NCBI RefSeq assembly: GCF_900107405.1
Contig: NZ_FNPV01000008.1
Coordinates: 100,554 to 164,553 of the forward strand
Direction: 5' to 3'
Length of the DNA stretch: 64,000 bases
From: Tindallia californiensis
GTDB lineage: Bacteria; Bacillota; Clostridia; Peptostreptococcales; Tindalliaceae
Made by a program: the position numbers and the translations under genes
The notes under the pieces: generated by a model
Seen by the model: only the letters and a program-made list of their open reading frames with translations
Told to the model about the DNA's origin: nothing
Databases searched by the model: none
Part shown: positions 53,854-63,732 of the stretch, piece after piece
Position numbering within the stretch: position 1 is the stretch's first letter
Layout of the letters: every line of letters begins with the position of its first letter

Positions 53854-53870
53854 CAGTATACTGTATACAA
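53854..53870 (-). promoter_or_regulatory. GntR operator A, before the RraA gene
   Basis: CAGTATACTGTATACAA; on the minus strand it contains TTGTATACAG and its TATACT can serve as the -10 of the RraA-tct-cit operon. It shares the 10-bp core exactly with sites B and C. Confidence 0.6.
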
Positions 53871-53915
53871 TCCACAGCAAAGATTGATGGTTTTTCACCA
53901 CCCGCCTTCCTTTAT

Positions 53916-54578
53916 CTACTCTAAGACCACATCTAAGTATGCTTTTTGAGCGTTGTTCAAATGATTTATCACAGCATTTCTAGCTTCTTCTTTATCTTTT
54001 TTTGAGATTGCTTCGATGATTTCATCATGCTCTTCAATAGCTTCTTTTCTTCTATTGATTTGACCTCTATTCGCTAATCGAAATCTTTCTAAATAATCTA
54101 AGTGTATGTCTATAAGCCGTATCAATCTTGGTTTTCTACTGGTTTCTATCAGCAGTTGATTAAATTCTTTCAACACTTTATTAAACAATTCTGTTTCTCC
54201 TGCTTCTGCATGCTTTTTAGATCTATTGGATAACTCTCTGAGGTTCTCTAATTCCTCCGACGTAATATTATCTACGGAATACTCAACCGCCAACACTTCT
54301 ATGGCCTTTCTTATGGAGTAAATCTCAATGATATCTTCTCTACTGATTCCCTTTACAATAGCTCCTCTTCGAGGTTTATACTCCAGTAATCCCTCCGCTT
54401 CTAATTTCTTTATCGCTTCTCTTACCGGCGTTCTGCTGACATTCATTTCTTCAGCAATATTACTCTCTATCAATCGATCTCCATTCTTAAGATCCTGACT
54501 GAAGATCATATTTCTTAAATTACTATAAACGATATCGCTTACGGACTGTATATTTTCTACTTTGTAAGTTGTATTCAT
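53916..54578 (-). CDS. GntR-family (FCD) regulator of the tricarboxylate genes
   Basis: A 220-residue regulator from the ATG at 54578 (GAGG 8 nt upstream; ATG 54581 and GTG 54587 are other options). The winged helix is at about 10-75: LIESNIAEEMNVSRTPVREA and AEGLLEYKPRRGAIV. The FCD ligand domain follows to the end, with EHDEIIEAI near its C-terminus. FCD domains often bind carboxylates with a metal. Three matching palindromic sites surround the gene, including one at its own promoter, so it probably represses itself, the transport/lyase operon and the chemoreceptor gene until its ligand appears. Confidence 0.9.
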   Translation of the reverse strand: MNTTYKVENIQSVSDIVYSNLRNMIFSQDLKNGDRLIESNIAEEMNVSRTPVREAIKKLEAEGLLEYKPRRGAIVKGISREDIIEIYSIRKAIEVLAVEYSVDNITSEELENLRELSNRSKKHAEAGETELFNKVLKEFNQLLIETSRKPRLIRLIDIHLDYLERFRLANRGQINRRKEAIEEHDEIIEAISKKDKEEARNAVINHLNNAQKAYLDVVLE

Positions 54579-54652
54579 CATTAACACCTCTATTTTGAAT
54601 GATAATATCTTAACATTGTTACCTTCATTTTATGCAAACGGTTTCTTGTTTA

Positions 54653-54690
54653 TTGTATACAGTATACTTCCTTCTGCTAGATCTTGTCAA
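54653..54690 (-). promoter_or_regulatory. gntR promoter with operator B over the -10
   Basis: On the minus strand TTGACA (54690-54685) and TATACT (54666-54661) are 18 bp apart. The -10 lies inside the palindrome TTGTATACAGTATACTT (54653-54669), so binding would block the promoter, as expected for autorepression. Confidence 0.7.
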
Positions 54691-54743
54691 TAAAATTTCG
54701 AAATTAACAAAAAATTTATCCGGATAATCCTTTTCAACCGCCG

Positions 54744-54794
54744 TTGCTATTTTCTTTCGTCTATTTTATAATGTATTCTGTATATTGTATACAG
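54744..54794 (+). promoter_or_regulatory. Chemoreceptor promoter with operator C
   Basis: TTGCTA (54744) and TATAAT (54767) are 17 bp apart. Just downstream is the palindrome CTGTATATTGTATACAG (54778-54794), perfect 7-bp arms, sharing TTGTATACAG with sites A and B. The rest of the 360-bp gap between gntR and the chemoreceptor gene shows nothing else. Confidence 0.7.
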
Positions 54795-54938
54795 AAAATC
54801 CTTTCTATTTCCTCGGTGTCGTTTCACTTTCTAATATTCCGAAAATTTTGTATGTATAATATCCGAAGGTTCTTTGCTTTTTTTACCTTTTTACTTTTAC
54901 AAGTAGGAAAAAACACATTCTTTTAGGAGGGAACTACC

Positions 54939-56555
54939 ATGTTGAAAAAATGGCTGTCTTCAAAAGCAGCAACCCCAAAGATTATTCTAGGTGCTTTGCT
55001 TTTTTCTGTCCCCATTATTGTGCTTCCATATGATAAGAACCTGTTATTATATGGTCTTTATTCCTGGTTGCTTATTGGCATCTATTTTTTTATCTCTTCT
55101 AGATTAGTCAAGGATGATGAGAAAATCTTAACCTATCTCACGGATGTTGCTGCCGGAAATTTGGTTGTATCTTCCGAACTTGGTAAACAGACAACATCGA
55201 TTATCTTCTCTTACTCAGAAAAAATCAGTCACATAGCTCATAGCCTTTCAAAAGGATCAGATCTATCCACAAAAGATGCCTATGATTATGAAGGATTTCT
55301 TCGTAATCATAAAGGAATTAAGCGAATTTTTATTACCGACGAAACAGGTCAGCAAATCTATAACTCGGCGGTAACGGATCCAAAAAAACTACTTTTTAAC
55401 GGAGATCGGTCATACTTCAAAAACGCTGAGAAGACTGGAAAACCACAAGTATCCAATTGTACTTTTTCTAAAAGAGAAAATCGGCTCGCTATTATTGTCG
55501 CCGCACCTTATCAGCGTAATGCCAGGTTCAATGGCATTGTTGCGGCAACGGTTGATCTTATAGAAATAAGCCCTGCTTCAGAGAAAAAGCAGAATATTGT
55601 TTTAGGAACCATACAAGTCTTAAATGGTTTATTGCGAAATATAAAGGGTATTTCTTCCAAGGCTAAATCATCGGCTGAAACCTTGGCTATGTCATCCCAA
55701 AAAGCTAGCGATACAGTGGATGAAGTTTCCAAAGCAATTGATGAAATCGCTGAAGGTGCTTGTGCACAAGCTACCGATACAGATCATGCTTCTCAAACAG
55801 CCTCAAAGCTTTCAACGGTTTTTGAAGAAATGGATGGTAAAGCTTCTGAAATGAATCGGTTTTCAGAAAAGATTATTGGCGAAAAAGAACAGGGTGAGGT
55901 GGCTATTAAGCAACTTAAGGAAAAATCTGAGTTAGCGGAAAGTACCAACGATAGTGTCGAGAAAGCAATTTCAGACCTAGACAAAAATACACAGTCAATA
56001 AGCAGTATTCTTGACTCTATCAGTTCAATTGCTGTTCAAACAAACTTATTAGCCTTAAATGCCTCTATCGAAGCTGCAAGAGCTGGAGAGCAAGGCAAGG
56101 GATTTGCTGTTGTTGCAGAGGAAATACGTAAGCTGGCCGAAGAGTCTAGCGAAGCAACAGATCAAATCCGCAACATAACGACGGCTATTATTTACGGAAG
56201 TGGTCAAACAGTTGAAACAATGAAAAAAGCTAAACAGATTTCCAGCGAACAAAAGAATGCTGTAGAGAATATGGAAAAATCTTTTAACGAAATATCAACA
56301 TCAATCAGCGGTATTACAAAAGGAATTCAAAGCATTAAAGACTCTTCGAGGGATTTATCCTTTGTCGTATCGGATATTGTTAAGACAATGACAAATATTT
56401 CCGCTGTATCTGAAGAATCAGCCGCTACTTCGGAGGAGGTAAACGCATCCATGCATCAGCAATCGTCCGCTATTGACGAAATTGCTTCTGAAGCAGAATC
56501 GTTAAATGCACTCTCTGTCAAGCTTAATGATGAGCTGGGTAAGTTTAAGGTTTAA
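54939..56555 (+). CDS. Methyl-accepting chemotaxis protein with Cache/PDC-like sensor
   Basis: A 538-residue chemoreceptor. Two membrane segments (about 14-30 and 35-53) are separated by only a few residues. A PDC/Cache-like sensor follows (about 60-210: [33 protein letters not shown]), then the signalling coiled coil with tip [20 protein letters not shown]. There is no clear HAMP domain. Because the sensor comes after both spans, it probably lies inside the cell. The likely GntR operator in its promoter ties it to tricarboxylate metabolism. Start after AGGAGGGAACTACC. Confidence 0.88.
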   Translation: MLKKWLSSKAATPKIILGALLFSVPIIVLPYDKNLLLYGLYSWLLIGIYFFISSRLVKDDEKILTYLTDVAAGNLVVSSELGKQTTSIIFSYSEKISHIAHSLSKGSDLSTKDAYDYEGFLRNHKGIKRIFITDETGQQIYNSAVTDPKKLLFNGDRSYFKNAEKTGKPQVSNCTFSKRENRLAIIVAAPYQRNARFNGIVAATVDLIEISPASEKKQNIVLGTIQVLNGLLRNIKGISSKAKSSAETLAMSSQKASDTVDEVSKAIDEIAEGACAQATDTDHASQTASKLSTVFEEMDGKASEMNRFSEKIIGEKEQGEVAIKQLKEKSELAESTNDSVEKAISDLDKNTQSISSILDSISSIAVQTNLLALNASIEAARAGEQGKGFAVVAEEIRKLAEESSEATDQIRNITTAIIYGSGQTVETMKKAKQISSEQKNAVENMEKSFNEISTSISGITKGIQSIKDSSRDLSFVVSDIVKTMTNISAVSEESAATSEEVNASMHQQSSAIDEIASEAESLNALSVKLNDELGKFKV

Positions 56556-56626
56556 CTGATTTCATCAGTTAATACCATCCAAATTTGTATTCCCCTTTGA
56601 TCCATGCTTTCTGAAGGATCCAAAAC

Positions 56627-56676
56627 AACGAATACCGCTTTTTCTGTGTTCAAAACCAGAAAAGGCGGTATTCGTT
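56627..56676. terminator. Terminator between the chemoreceptor gene and citG
   Basis: A 20-bp stem AACGAATACCGCTTTTTCTG/CAGAAAAGGCGGTATTCGTT (one mismatch) with a 10-nt loop. It overlaps the citG stop codon. The better T-rich tail is on the minus strand, but it may serve both converging genes. Confidence 0.7.
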
Positions 56677-57568
56677 AACCAAGAATATTTTCAAGTTTGA
56701 AAAAACAACCTTCCATTAGATAAATCGCTACTGTTACGGCTAATAAATCCGCACATCCGCCGGGACTGATATTCTGGTTAATAAAGTAGGTATCTAGCTC
56801 TGTCATCGCTTGCCGTCCTTCTTTACTCTCCATGCCACCTTTTTCAATCACTCTCAACGCCTGTTCTCGGCATTTTTGAAGTCCTTCCATCCCAACCCGC
56901 GAAACAACGGTGGTATCTTCCACCTGAGAAAACAAATGCAGCAGGGTATGCACCATTGCATCATTAACGCTCATTCCACTGTTTATAGCATCCTGAAATA
57001 CTGGATATCCAATATTCTTTATGGAAGGAAGCCCCTTCTCAACTTCACCTCTAATACCTGTTAATCCATGGCTTATGTATAGATTTTCTCCATTGGTCCT
57101 TTCTTTATCTTCCCTAATAGCATCAAGTTCTTTTTTGATCATTCCTTCACAAATCACGGAAACTTTTTCGCATATTTTTTCCATCGATCTTTCTCCTGCA
57201 TTAGTTGCAAGACCAGCTGCTGCTGCCACAATACCGCCAAGAAATAAAATGCCTCTCTGCGTGTTCACCTGATCTGTCAGGGAAAGAAATTCCTTCTCCG
57301 CTTCTATTCCCAATGGTCGAAGCTTTGGGAGCAACTGAGATTCCACTTTGCAATCCAATCCCATTTCCGCAAAAATAGAAAAATAGGGAGCAATGGCCGC
57401 ACTGCTTAAAAGAAAACTAATCAGATTCATATCTTTATGTGCACCTACGGAGTTGGGACTCACCAATCCCGGCGATGGTTCACAGGATACCTCTAAAAGA
57501 ATGCCTGCTGTCATTGCCTGTCCAATGGTTAGTGCCTCTTTTGATAAGCTCCATTGTTTTTCATTCAT
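56675..57568 (-). CDS. citG: Triphosphoribosyl-dephospho-CoA synthase
   Basis: A 297-residue CitG: CEPSPGLVSPNSVGAHKDM (about 29-47) and the glycine-rich block GGIVAAAAGLATNAGER, plus SPGGCADLLA at the end, are family hallmarks. It makes the precursor of the CitD prosthetic group from dephospho-CoA and ATP. It overlaps citX by 8 nt; citC-citX-citG form one minus-strand operon, separate from citDEF by about 11 kb. Confidence 0.92.
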   Translation of the reverse strand: MNEKQWSLSKEALTIGQAMTAGILLEVSCEPSPGLVSPNSVGAHKDMNLISFLLSSAAIAPYFSIFAEMGLDCKVESQLLPKLRPLGIEAEKEFLSLTDQVNTQRGILFLGGIVAAAAGLATNAGERSMEKICEKVSVICEGMIKKELDAIREDKERTNGENLYISHGLTGIRGEVEKGLPSIKNIGYPVFQDAINSGMSVNDAMVHTLLHLFSQVEDTTVVSRVGMEGLQKCREQALRVIEKGGMESKEGRQAMTELDTYFINQNISPGGCADLLAVTVAIYLMEGCFFKLENILG

Positions 57569-58073
57569 CTGTCACCAATCCTTTGAAGATTATTTTTTGA
57601 GCACTTGCCTTCACTTCTTCAAAATCATGCTTTTTTTCACGGTAACAAAGCAGTGCTTTTTCATCACAAACCAAACAAACTCTTCCCTCCATTAGTAAAT
57701 CTCGACGTGAGAGCATGCTTCCTTTTTCGTCTAGCACGTCAATATCAAAAATCCGCCCCCCTCGATGGCTGTTTTCCAGGTCAATGGCTTTTTCTTTTAT
57801 TTGAACTGCCGGTAAATCAATGACCCAAAAACCTTCAGGTCCCCATTTCCCCAACCTGCTATGCTTATCTACAATATTTCCGTCATAAGCTCTATCAATG
57901 GTTTTTAAGGCAATATGAAATATTGTTTCCCACTCTTTATACGCTTCAAAACCACCTGGCAAGTTTAATGTTAGGGAAATCATCGGTAATTGGTACCTAG
58001 CTATCCATTCCTTTTGAAAGGCGCTCCTTTCTTCCTTTGCTTCTAGCACTCTTCTCATTCGTTTATCCAACAT
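57561..58073 (-). CDS. citX: Apo-citrate lyase phosphoribosyl-dephospho-CoA transferase
   Basis: A 170-residue CitX with LNLPGGFEAYKEW, GPEGFWVIDLPA, GRIFDIDVLD and LSRRDLLMEGRVCLVC. It attaches the prosthetic group made by CitG to the serine of CitD. Some organisms have a CitXG fusion; here the two are separate, overlapping genes. Start after TGGAGTGACGA. Confidence 0.92.
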   Translation of the reverse strand: MLDKRMRRVLEAKEERSAFQKEWIARYQLPMISLTLNLPGGFEAYKEWETIFHIALKTIDRAYDGNIVDKHSRLGKWGPEGFWVIDLPAVQIKEKAIDLENSHRGGRIFDIDVLDEKGSMLSRRDLLMEGRVCLVCDEKALLCYREKKHDFEEVKASAQKIIFKGLVTDE

Positions 58074-58106
58074 TCGTCACTCCATTAATCCAGTTTTAAC
58101 AAAGGG

Positions 58107-59147
58107 TTAATGCCTGCTATTGCTTTTTTTTATTGCTTCTGTAATTCTTCGCCCTTCTTCCGTTAATAAATATTGATACGTGCTTTCTGGGACAAGTTGT
58201 CGAACCGATTCCAAACGATCGGCTGCCAACTCTTTTCGAACCATTGATGCACTAATACAACTATCCTCTTGTCTCTTTCTTTCAAACACTTTTAATTCGA
58301 TGTCCGCTTCCGGTAATACTTGATGCATTGTTTCGTTATACATTTTTGTTACAGGACAATAAGGTTCTTCTCCTACATATCTGCGATGAATATTTAATGC
58401 CGGTGCAATAAATTCGGTAAAAATTTTCAGATCCAGCAAGGTGTGGGACCGAAGAACTTCTTCGCCCTTCAAAAAATAACTGGGAAAGGTAGCGGCGGAA
58501 ATAATATAGTTTTCCCCTTTATGAAGAAACACATTTTCAAGATGTTTTGTTCCAGCTTTTACCAGCTCATACCTGACTTCTGCCGGGAAGCTGGAACGAT
58601 TTTCCCATACAATAAATACATGCACTACATCGCATTCCTTGGCAGCTTGTTCAATCAAGTATTGATGCCCTAAGGTAAAGGGATTACAGTTCATCACAAT
58701 GGAACCAATCACATGACCGTCTCTTTTTTTCTTTTTCAAATTTCCTATATAGGTTTTTATACCATCTCGCTGATTTTCAAGTAAACAAACATAATTTTCC
58801 ACTTCTGTAATCGCATAAAATCCCAAGTCTTCAAACATACGCCGGTTTTCTGGTTTCGTATAGATAAAAAGATGGGTTTCTCCACGTTGATAAGCTTCAT
58901 TGATCAGTTGGGTGGCTATTTTATTCGTAAGGCCTTCTCCTTGATAGTTTTCCTTAACCGCCAGAGATTTTAGTACATTCCTGCTTAAAGAACCCGTCGC
59001 TATGATTTCCTCACCTTTCAAAATGCCCACCGTATACTCCACATCTTTTTCCAACTTTAAGCCTTGTTCTATCAGAAAATCCGAAACCATTTGCTTTTCT
59101 CTGTCACTATTCAATTGCTTTAAGGTAAATCCATAATCCATGCTCAT
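58107..59147 (-). CDS. citC: Citrate lyase ligase (acetyl-CoA-independent acetylating enzyme)
   Basis: A 346-residue CitC with a GNAT-like N-terminal half (LKSLAVKENYQGEGL) and a nucleotidyltransferase half (GSIVMNCNPFTLGHQYLIE, then SASMVRKEL). It uses ATP and acetate to acetylate the CitD arm and so activate citrate lyase. The first ATG follows AAGGAG by 8 nt. It starts the citC-citX-citG operon. Confidence 0.93.
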   Translation of the reverse strand: MSMDYGFTLKQLNSDREKQMVSDFLIEQGLKLEKDVEYTVGILKGEEIIATGSLSRNVLKSLAVKENYQGEGLTNKIATQLINEAYQRGETHLFIYTKPENRRMFEDLGFYAITEVENYVCLLENQRDGIKTYIGNLKKKKRDGHVIGSIVMNCNPFTLGHQYLIEQAAKECDVVHVFIVWENRSSFPAEVRYELVKAGTKHLENVFLHKGENYIISAATFPSYFLKGEEVLRSHTLLDLKIFTEFIAPALNIHRRYVGEEPYCPVTKMYNETMHQVLPEADIELKVFERKRQEDSCISASMVRKELAADRLESVRQLVPESTYQYLLTEEGRRITEAIKKSNSRH

Positions 59148-59184
59148 CCTACCCGCTCCTTACGATTCAAGTGGATCTACCCCT

Positions 59185-59218
59185 AGCAAGTCCTTATCTT
59201 TAAGCCTTCCGACTTGCT
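59185..59218 (-). other. Hairpin in the citC leader
   Basis: AGCAAGTC and GACTTGCT pair around an 18-nt loop that contains a second small stem (CTTA/TAAG). Between 59148 and 59441 nothing else stands out apart from this. Confidence 0.3.
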
Positions 59219-59441
59219 TTTCACAGCAGCCCACCGTTTTTTTTGAAGACATATCCCTATTTTCCTCAGCTAAATACTATCACGGATGAGTGAATGAACA
59301 CAATGTCTATTCCTATTCCTCTTTACTAAATAACGGTATGATCATTGTCATCGATCAAAAAATGTTATCGATAAAATTACACATTTTGGGGAACTTTACT
59401 TTGTCAGACAATATTTTTTCAAAAAACTTTTTCATTAGGCC

Positions 59442-59470
59442 TTGACAGCAATCGAAGAAATATTTAGAAT
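59442..59470 (+). promoter_or_regulatory. Promoter of the T-box/ilvA transcript
   Basis: TTGACA and TAGAAT are exactly 17 bp apart; transcription would begin near 59477, just before the T-box leader. Confidence 0.8.
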
Positions 59471-59476
59471 AGATGA

Positions 59477-59753
59477 TAATTTACTGACAAGTTAATGAAT
59501 GAAAAAACCATTGCTGGAGACAGGTGCTTTGTTCTTCCAATCAAAGAGAGTCGGTGTATGCTGAAAGCCGACATTGGAGCCATTGCCTCAAATCACTCCA
59601 GGGGAGCATTTCTGAATAATAGTAGGAAAGGACGGTTAATCTCGTTATCGATTTAGGTTTGATAGAACCGAAATAAGTGGCTCTTTGGAATAAAAGAGCA
59701 ATTAGAGTGGTACCGCGGATATCCGCCTCTTATATGATAGAGGCGGTTTTTTA
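59477..59753 (+). ncRNA. T-box leader, isoleucine-type, upstream of ilvA
   Basis: The T-box sequence AGAGTGGTACCGCGG (59704-59718) is followed by a terminator, CCGCCTCT/AGAGGCGG with a T-run (59723-59752), and a competing antiterminator can form with the T-box. The stem I landmarks AGAGAGTCGG and GGAGC are upstream. The most likely specifier codon is ATC at 59592-59594, followed by a purine, which means tRNA-Ile. Uncharged tRNA would allow readthrough into ilvA. The start coordinate is estimated from the promoter. Confidence 0.9.
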
Positions 59754-59773
59754 TTTTATTAGGAGGGATGATC

Positions 59774-61015
59774 ATGACCGCAAAAGATTTTGAAAGTAAA
59801 CATGTTAGCTTAGAAGAGGCCGGTAACGACATTAAAGTAGCCGCAGAAAATGTAGAGGGGATTGTGAATAAAACCGAGTTAATCTACAGTGATTTTTTCA
59901 GCAGTGAATGCCGGAACAATGTATATCTGAAACCTGAAAACCTTCAGTTTACAGGTTCTTTTAAGATACGAGGAGCTTACAATAAAATTGTCCGCTTACC
60001 GGAATCGATACGAAAAAATGGCATTGTAGCTTCTTCTGCCGGGAATCATGCTCAGGGCGTAGCTTATTCAGCTAAACGTCTCGGTATTTCTTCAAAAATT
60101 GTTATGCCCAGTGTCACACCATTAATTAAAGTAGAGGCTACTAAAGCTCATGGTTCAGAAGTTGTGATCCATGGTGATATCTATGATGATGCTTATCAGA
60201 AAGCCATGGATATTGCCAAAACAGAAGGCCGGGAATTTGTTCATCCTTTTAATGATTATGATGTAATCTGTGGTCAAGGAACCATTGGTTTGGAGATTGT
60301 GGAGGAACTGAAGGATGTTGATGAAATCCTGGTGCCTATCGGTGGTGGTGGATTAATTGCCGGTATCGCTATGGCCGTAAAATCAGTGAATCCTAATATT
60401 CGGGTGATTGGTGTGGAGCCAGAAGGAGCCATGACCATGAAAAATTCGCTTAACAATGATAAAGTCTGTGACCTTAGCCTCATTCGCACCTCTGCAGAAG
60501 GTGTTGCTGTAAAACGACCAGGAGATTTAAGCTTTCAGATTGCAAAATGTTTTGTGGATGGCATTGTTACAGTTTCTGAAAAAGAAATTATGGAAGCACT
60601 ATTAATGCTTATTGATAAACATAAGCTGATTGCCGAAACTGCTGGTGTTCTTACGCTTGCAGCGCTGAAGAAGCTGACGGTTACCAATAAAAAAATTGTC
60701 AGTGTGATCAGTGGCGGTAATATCGATGTGGTGACCATTTCTTCTATGATTAATAAGGGGCTTATTTCCCGGGGGCGAATTTTTTGTTTTAGCGTCGACC
60801 TGCCGGATGTTCCTGGTCAACTTCTTCATATTTCTAAAATTTTGTCGGATCTGAAAGCCAATGTCATCAAACTGGATCATAACCAGTTCAAGGCAATGGA
60901 TCGTTATGAAAATGTTCAGTTGGAGGTGACGGTAGAGACCAATGGTCACCTTCACATTGATGAAATTATTGAAGCACTGCTAAAGGATGGATTTAAGGTG
61001 AATCGGGTTTATTAA
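59774..61015 (+). CDS. ilvA: Threonine dehydratase (biosynthetic-like, with ACT domain)
   Basis: A 413-residue protein; the ATG at 59774 is used because the one at 59768 touches the GGAGGG site. The pyridoxal-phosphate lysine is in GSFKIRGAYNK (about residue 61), with SAGNHAQGVAYSA and the phosphate loop IGGGGLIAGIA. The last 80 residues are an ACT-like domain (SVDLPDVPGQLLHISKIL). It makes 2-oxobutyrate from threonine. The isoleucine T-box in front shows a biosynthetic use. Confidence 0.93.
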   Translation: MTAKDFESKHVSLEEAGNDIKVAAENVEGIVNKTELIYSDFFSSECRNNVYLKPENLQFTGSFKIRGAYNKIVRLPESIRKNGIVASSAGNHAQGVAYSAKRLGISSKIVMPSVTPLIKVEATKAHGSEVVIHGDIYDDAYQKAMDIAKTEGREFVHPFNDYDVICGQGTIGLEIVEELKDVDEILVPIGGGGLIAGIAMAVKSVNPNIRVIGVEPEGAMTMKNSLNNDKVCDLSLIRTSAEGVAVKRPGDLSFQIAKCFVDGIVTVSEKEIMEALLMLIDKHKLIAETAGVLTLAALKKLTVTNKKIVSVISGGNIDVVTISSMINKGLISRGRIFCFSVDLPDVPGQLLHISKILSDLKANVIKLDHNQFKAMDRYENVQLEVTVETNGHLHIDEIIEALLKDGFKVNRVY

Positions 61016-61141
61016 CCTTCTTCGACAGGTAGCTTTGAATTGATCATGGTCACTGAATAAGGTAAAATAAAGATCTAGTGATATAGGCTTATTGCTTCGA
61101 CCACAGAAGACATCTCAATAACCATAAGGAGTGCCCCTTTT

Positions 61142-61843
61142 ATGCCTACTGAAAAAAAGATCTTTCTTTACGAGGCTGTGATTGCACAGCTGATTGCTTT
61201 TATGAAAAATAACCAGTATCATCCCGGAGACAAGCTTCCCTCCGAACGAAAACTGTCCACCCTCTTAGCCGTTAGCCGAACCTCCATCCGGGAGGCTCTT
61301 AAAACATTACAGGCAAAGGATATTGTCAGTATTCGTCATGGGAGCGGGGTTTATTTTAATGGCCCGGAAAATTTTCTCCTGTCAGGAACCGAAACTTTTG
61401 ACAAAAGTCAGGAAACTTTTCATTTACTAAAGCAATTAGCACAGTCCAGAATGATGATTGAAAGTTTTTGTGCCGTAGAACTGGCTTCTACCTTAACTCC
61501 TCAGCAACTAAAAGAACTTTATGACGTTATCCAAAAGGAGGAAAGGATTTTGGGGTCCACACAAGATCATCAAGATGTCTTTATGTCGATGGAATTAGAA
61601 CTCCTCCTGTCTCATTATTATGGAAATCCGATGATCCATGAAATGCATAAAAAAACATGCCTTCAGTGGCAACAATGTTTCTTATCCTTGGAATTAACGC
61701 CTTACCCTTTAGATCTTAGGCATCAGGATCATTTGGATATCATGAAGGCCATCGAATCCGGTCATCCTCCCATTATTGAGAAAGCTGTCAAAGGTCATGT
61801 TCAACGAACCCTCGCTATCTTGAATAAGCTTTTGAAACCTTAA
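61142..61843 (+). CDS. FadR/GntR-family regulator
   Basis: A 233-residue regulator with a winged helix at about 8-75 (GDKLPSERKLSTLLAVSRTSIREA, whose core is the FadR-type recognition helix) and an FCD-like ligand domain after it. The ligand domain is somewhat short of the usual metal-binding histidines. It lies between ilvA and the converging leuDC genes; its targets are unknown. Start after AAGGAGTGCC. Confidence 0.87.
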   Translation: MPTEKKIFLYEAVIAQLIAFMKNNQYHPGDKLPSERKLSTLLAVSRTSIREALKTLQAKDIVSIRHGSGVYFNGPENFLLSGTETFDKSQETFHLLKQLAQSRMMIESFCAVELASTLTPQQLKELYDVIQKEERILGSTQDHQDVFMSMELELLLSHYYGNPMIHEMHKKTCLQWQQCFLSLELTPYPLDLRHQDHLDIMKAIESGHPPIIEKAVKGHVQRTLAILNKLLKP

Positions 61844-61895
61844 AAAAACCCTGTTCTTCTGTTTTAACTTCTGTTAACAGAGTTTCAGGGTTTTT
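61844..61895. terminator. Bidirectional terminator between the GntR-type gene and leuD
   Basis: AAAAACCCTG and CAGGGTTTTT form the base of a stem with an inner CTGTT/AACAG hairpin; T-runs occur on both strands. Confidence 0.75.
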
Positions 61896-61899
61896 CTTT

Positions 61900-62403
61900 T
61901 TATCCTTTTTTTGCGGCTAATTCTTTCTGAACCTTTCCTACCAAGCCATCCTGATCAATAATAGATTGTATAAAGGGTGGAAAGGGTTTTGTCTGGTAGG
62001 TTTTCTGCTGGGTTTTGTTGACTATGGTGCCACCGGAAAAATCAACTTCCAGCACATCCCCTCTCTTTGCCTCTTTCACAGCCGCTTCGCATTCCAAAAT
62101 TGGTAGCCCTATGTTAATTGCATTGCGGTAAAATATCCGAGAAAAAGATTCAGCAATTACGCAGGAGACACCGGTGGTTTTGATGGCCAGCGGTGCATGT
62201 TCCCGGGAAGATCCACAGCCAAAGTTTTTTCCAGCCAAGATTACATCCCCTTTTTCTACTTCCTTAGCAAAATTTTCATCAATATCTTCCATGCAATGGC
62301 TGGCTAATGCAGAAGGATCTGCATTATTAAGATATCTGGCCGGTATAATAACATCTGTATCCACATTGTTTCCATAGACAAACGCTTTTCCTTTTGCGAT
62401 CAT
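61900..62403 (-). CDS. leuD: 3-isopropylmalate dehydratase small subunit
   Basis: A 167-residue swivel subunit with [16 protein letters not shown] and [18 protein letters not shown]. The short length is the archaeal/clostridial (HacB/LeuD) type. It lies 17 bp after leuC and starts after AAAGGGG. It works with LeuC in leucine synthesis and could also serve the citramalate route to isoleucine. Confidence 0.93.
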   Translation of the reverse strand: MIAKGKAFVYGNNVDTDVIIPARYLNNADPSALASHCMEDIDENFAKEVEKGDVILAGKNFGCGSSREHAPLAIKTTGVSCVIAESFSRIFYRNAINIGLPILECEAAVKEAKRGDVLEVDFSGGTIVNKTQQKTYQTKPFPPFIQSIIDQDGLVGKVQKELAAKKG

Positions 62404-62419
62404 TGTTTTTCCCCTTTCC

Positions 62420-63682
62420 CTATACCATGTCTTCCGGACTGCTTATTTTTCCTGTCACAGCAGAGGCAGCTGCTACTGCCGGACTGGCAAGATATACTTC
62501 TGATTCTGTGTGTCCCATTCGCCCTACAAAGTTCCGATTAGTTGTTGATACACAGCGTTCGCCTTTTCCAAGGATTCCTGTATGGCCTCCCAGACAGGGA
62601 CCACAGGTCGCCGTTGTAAAAACAGCACCGGCTTCGATAAAGGTTTCTACTAGCCCTTCTTTAACCGCCTGCAAATGTACTTGCTGTGACCCTGGAATAA
62701 CAATGCATCGCAGGTTTTTTGCCACTTTTTTGCCTTTCAATACTTTTGCCGCCATTCTTAAATCGTCAATTCTTCCATTGGTACAGGACCCAATCACCAC
62801 CTGATCGATTTTCACCTCTTTTGCTTCTTTCACTGGACGTGTGTTTTCCGGAAGATGAGGATAGGCTACCGTTAGCGGAATTTCCGAAAGATTGATCTGG
62901 TAGGTTTTTTCATATTCAGCATCCTCATCTGCCTGATACACTTGATAGGTTCGGTTGGACCGCTCCTTCAGATAGGCTTCTGTCCTCTCATCTACTGGAA
63001 AAATTCCGTTTTTAGCACCGGCTTCCGTTGCCATATTAGCAATCGTAAACCGGTCATCCATGGTAAGGTTTTGGATTCCTTCTCCCACATACTCCATGGA
63101 TTTATATCTAGCTCCTTCCACTCCAATCATCCCAATAATATAAAGAATAACGTCCTTTCCACTGACCCACTCTTGCATTTTGCCGGTCACTTCAAATTTT
63201 AAGGCTTCCGGAATACGAAACCAGGTTTTTCCAAGTGCCATACCGCCTGCCATATCCGTTGAACCAACACCTGTCGAAAAGGCACCTAACGCACCATAGG
63301 TGCAAGTATGGGAATCCGCTCCAATAACCACATCCCCGGGGATTACTAAGCCTTTTTCCGGTAGTAACACATGTTCAATCCCCATTTCGCCTACTTCATA
63401 AAAATGCTCTAAATCCTGTTCCAACGCAAAATTACGGCTAACTCGGCATTGTTCCGCTGATTGTATGTCTTTGTTCGGTGTAAAGTGATCATGTACCACG
63501 ACCACTTTTTTCCGGTCAAAAACCTTTGTTGCTTCCATCTTTTGAAAAACACTTACGGCTACTGGTGTGGTAATGTCATTTCCTAAAACCAGATCCAGGT
63601 TGGCTTCTACCAGCTCTCCCGCCGTAACCAATTCTTTTCCCGCATGATCGGCCAGTATTTTTTGAGTCATTGTCATTCCCAT
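62420..63682 (-). CDS. leuC: 3-isopropylmalate dehydratase large subunit
   Basis: A 420-residue Fe-S hydratase from the ATG at 63682, after GAGGAGG; the open frame to 63715 adds 11 residues without a site. Cluster cysteines are in [10 protein letters not shown] and [10 protein letters not shown]; the substrate loop is [12 protein letters not shown]. The length is that of the HacA/LeuC type that pairs with a separate small subunit. A long inverted-repeat element lies 50 bp upstream. Confidence 0.94.
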   Translation of the reverse strand: MGMTMTQKILADHAGKELVTAGELVEANLDLVLGNDITTPVAVSVFQKMEATKVFDRKKVVVVHDHFTPNKDIQSAEQCRVSRNFALEQDLEHFYEVGEMGIEHVLLPEKGLVIPGDVVIGADSHTCTYGALGAFSTGVGSTDMAGGMALGKTWFRIPEALKFEVTGKMQEWVSGKDVILYIIGMIGVEGARYKSMEYVGEGIQNLTMDDRFTIANMATEAGAKNGIFPVDERTEAYLKERSNRTYQVYQADEDAEYEKTYQINLSEIPLTVAYPHLPENTRPVKEAKEVKIDQVVIGSCTNGRIDDLRMAAKVLKGKKVAKNLRCIVIPGSQQVHLQAVKEGLVETFIEAGAVFTTATCGPCLGGHTGILGKGERCVSTTNRNFVGRMGHTESEVYLASPAVAAASAVTGKISSPEDMV

Positions 63683-63732
63683 AAGACTTCCTCCTCGTAT
63701 AATAAGTTTATTCAATAAAATATTGAATTAGT

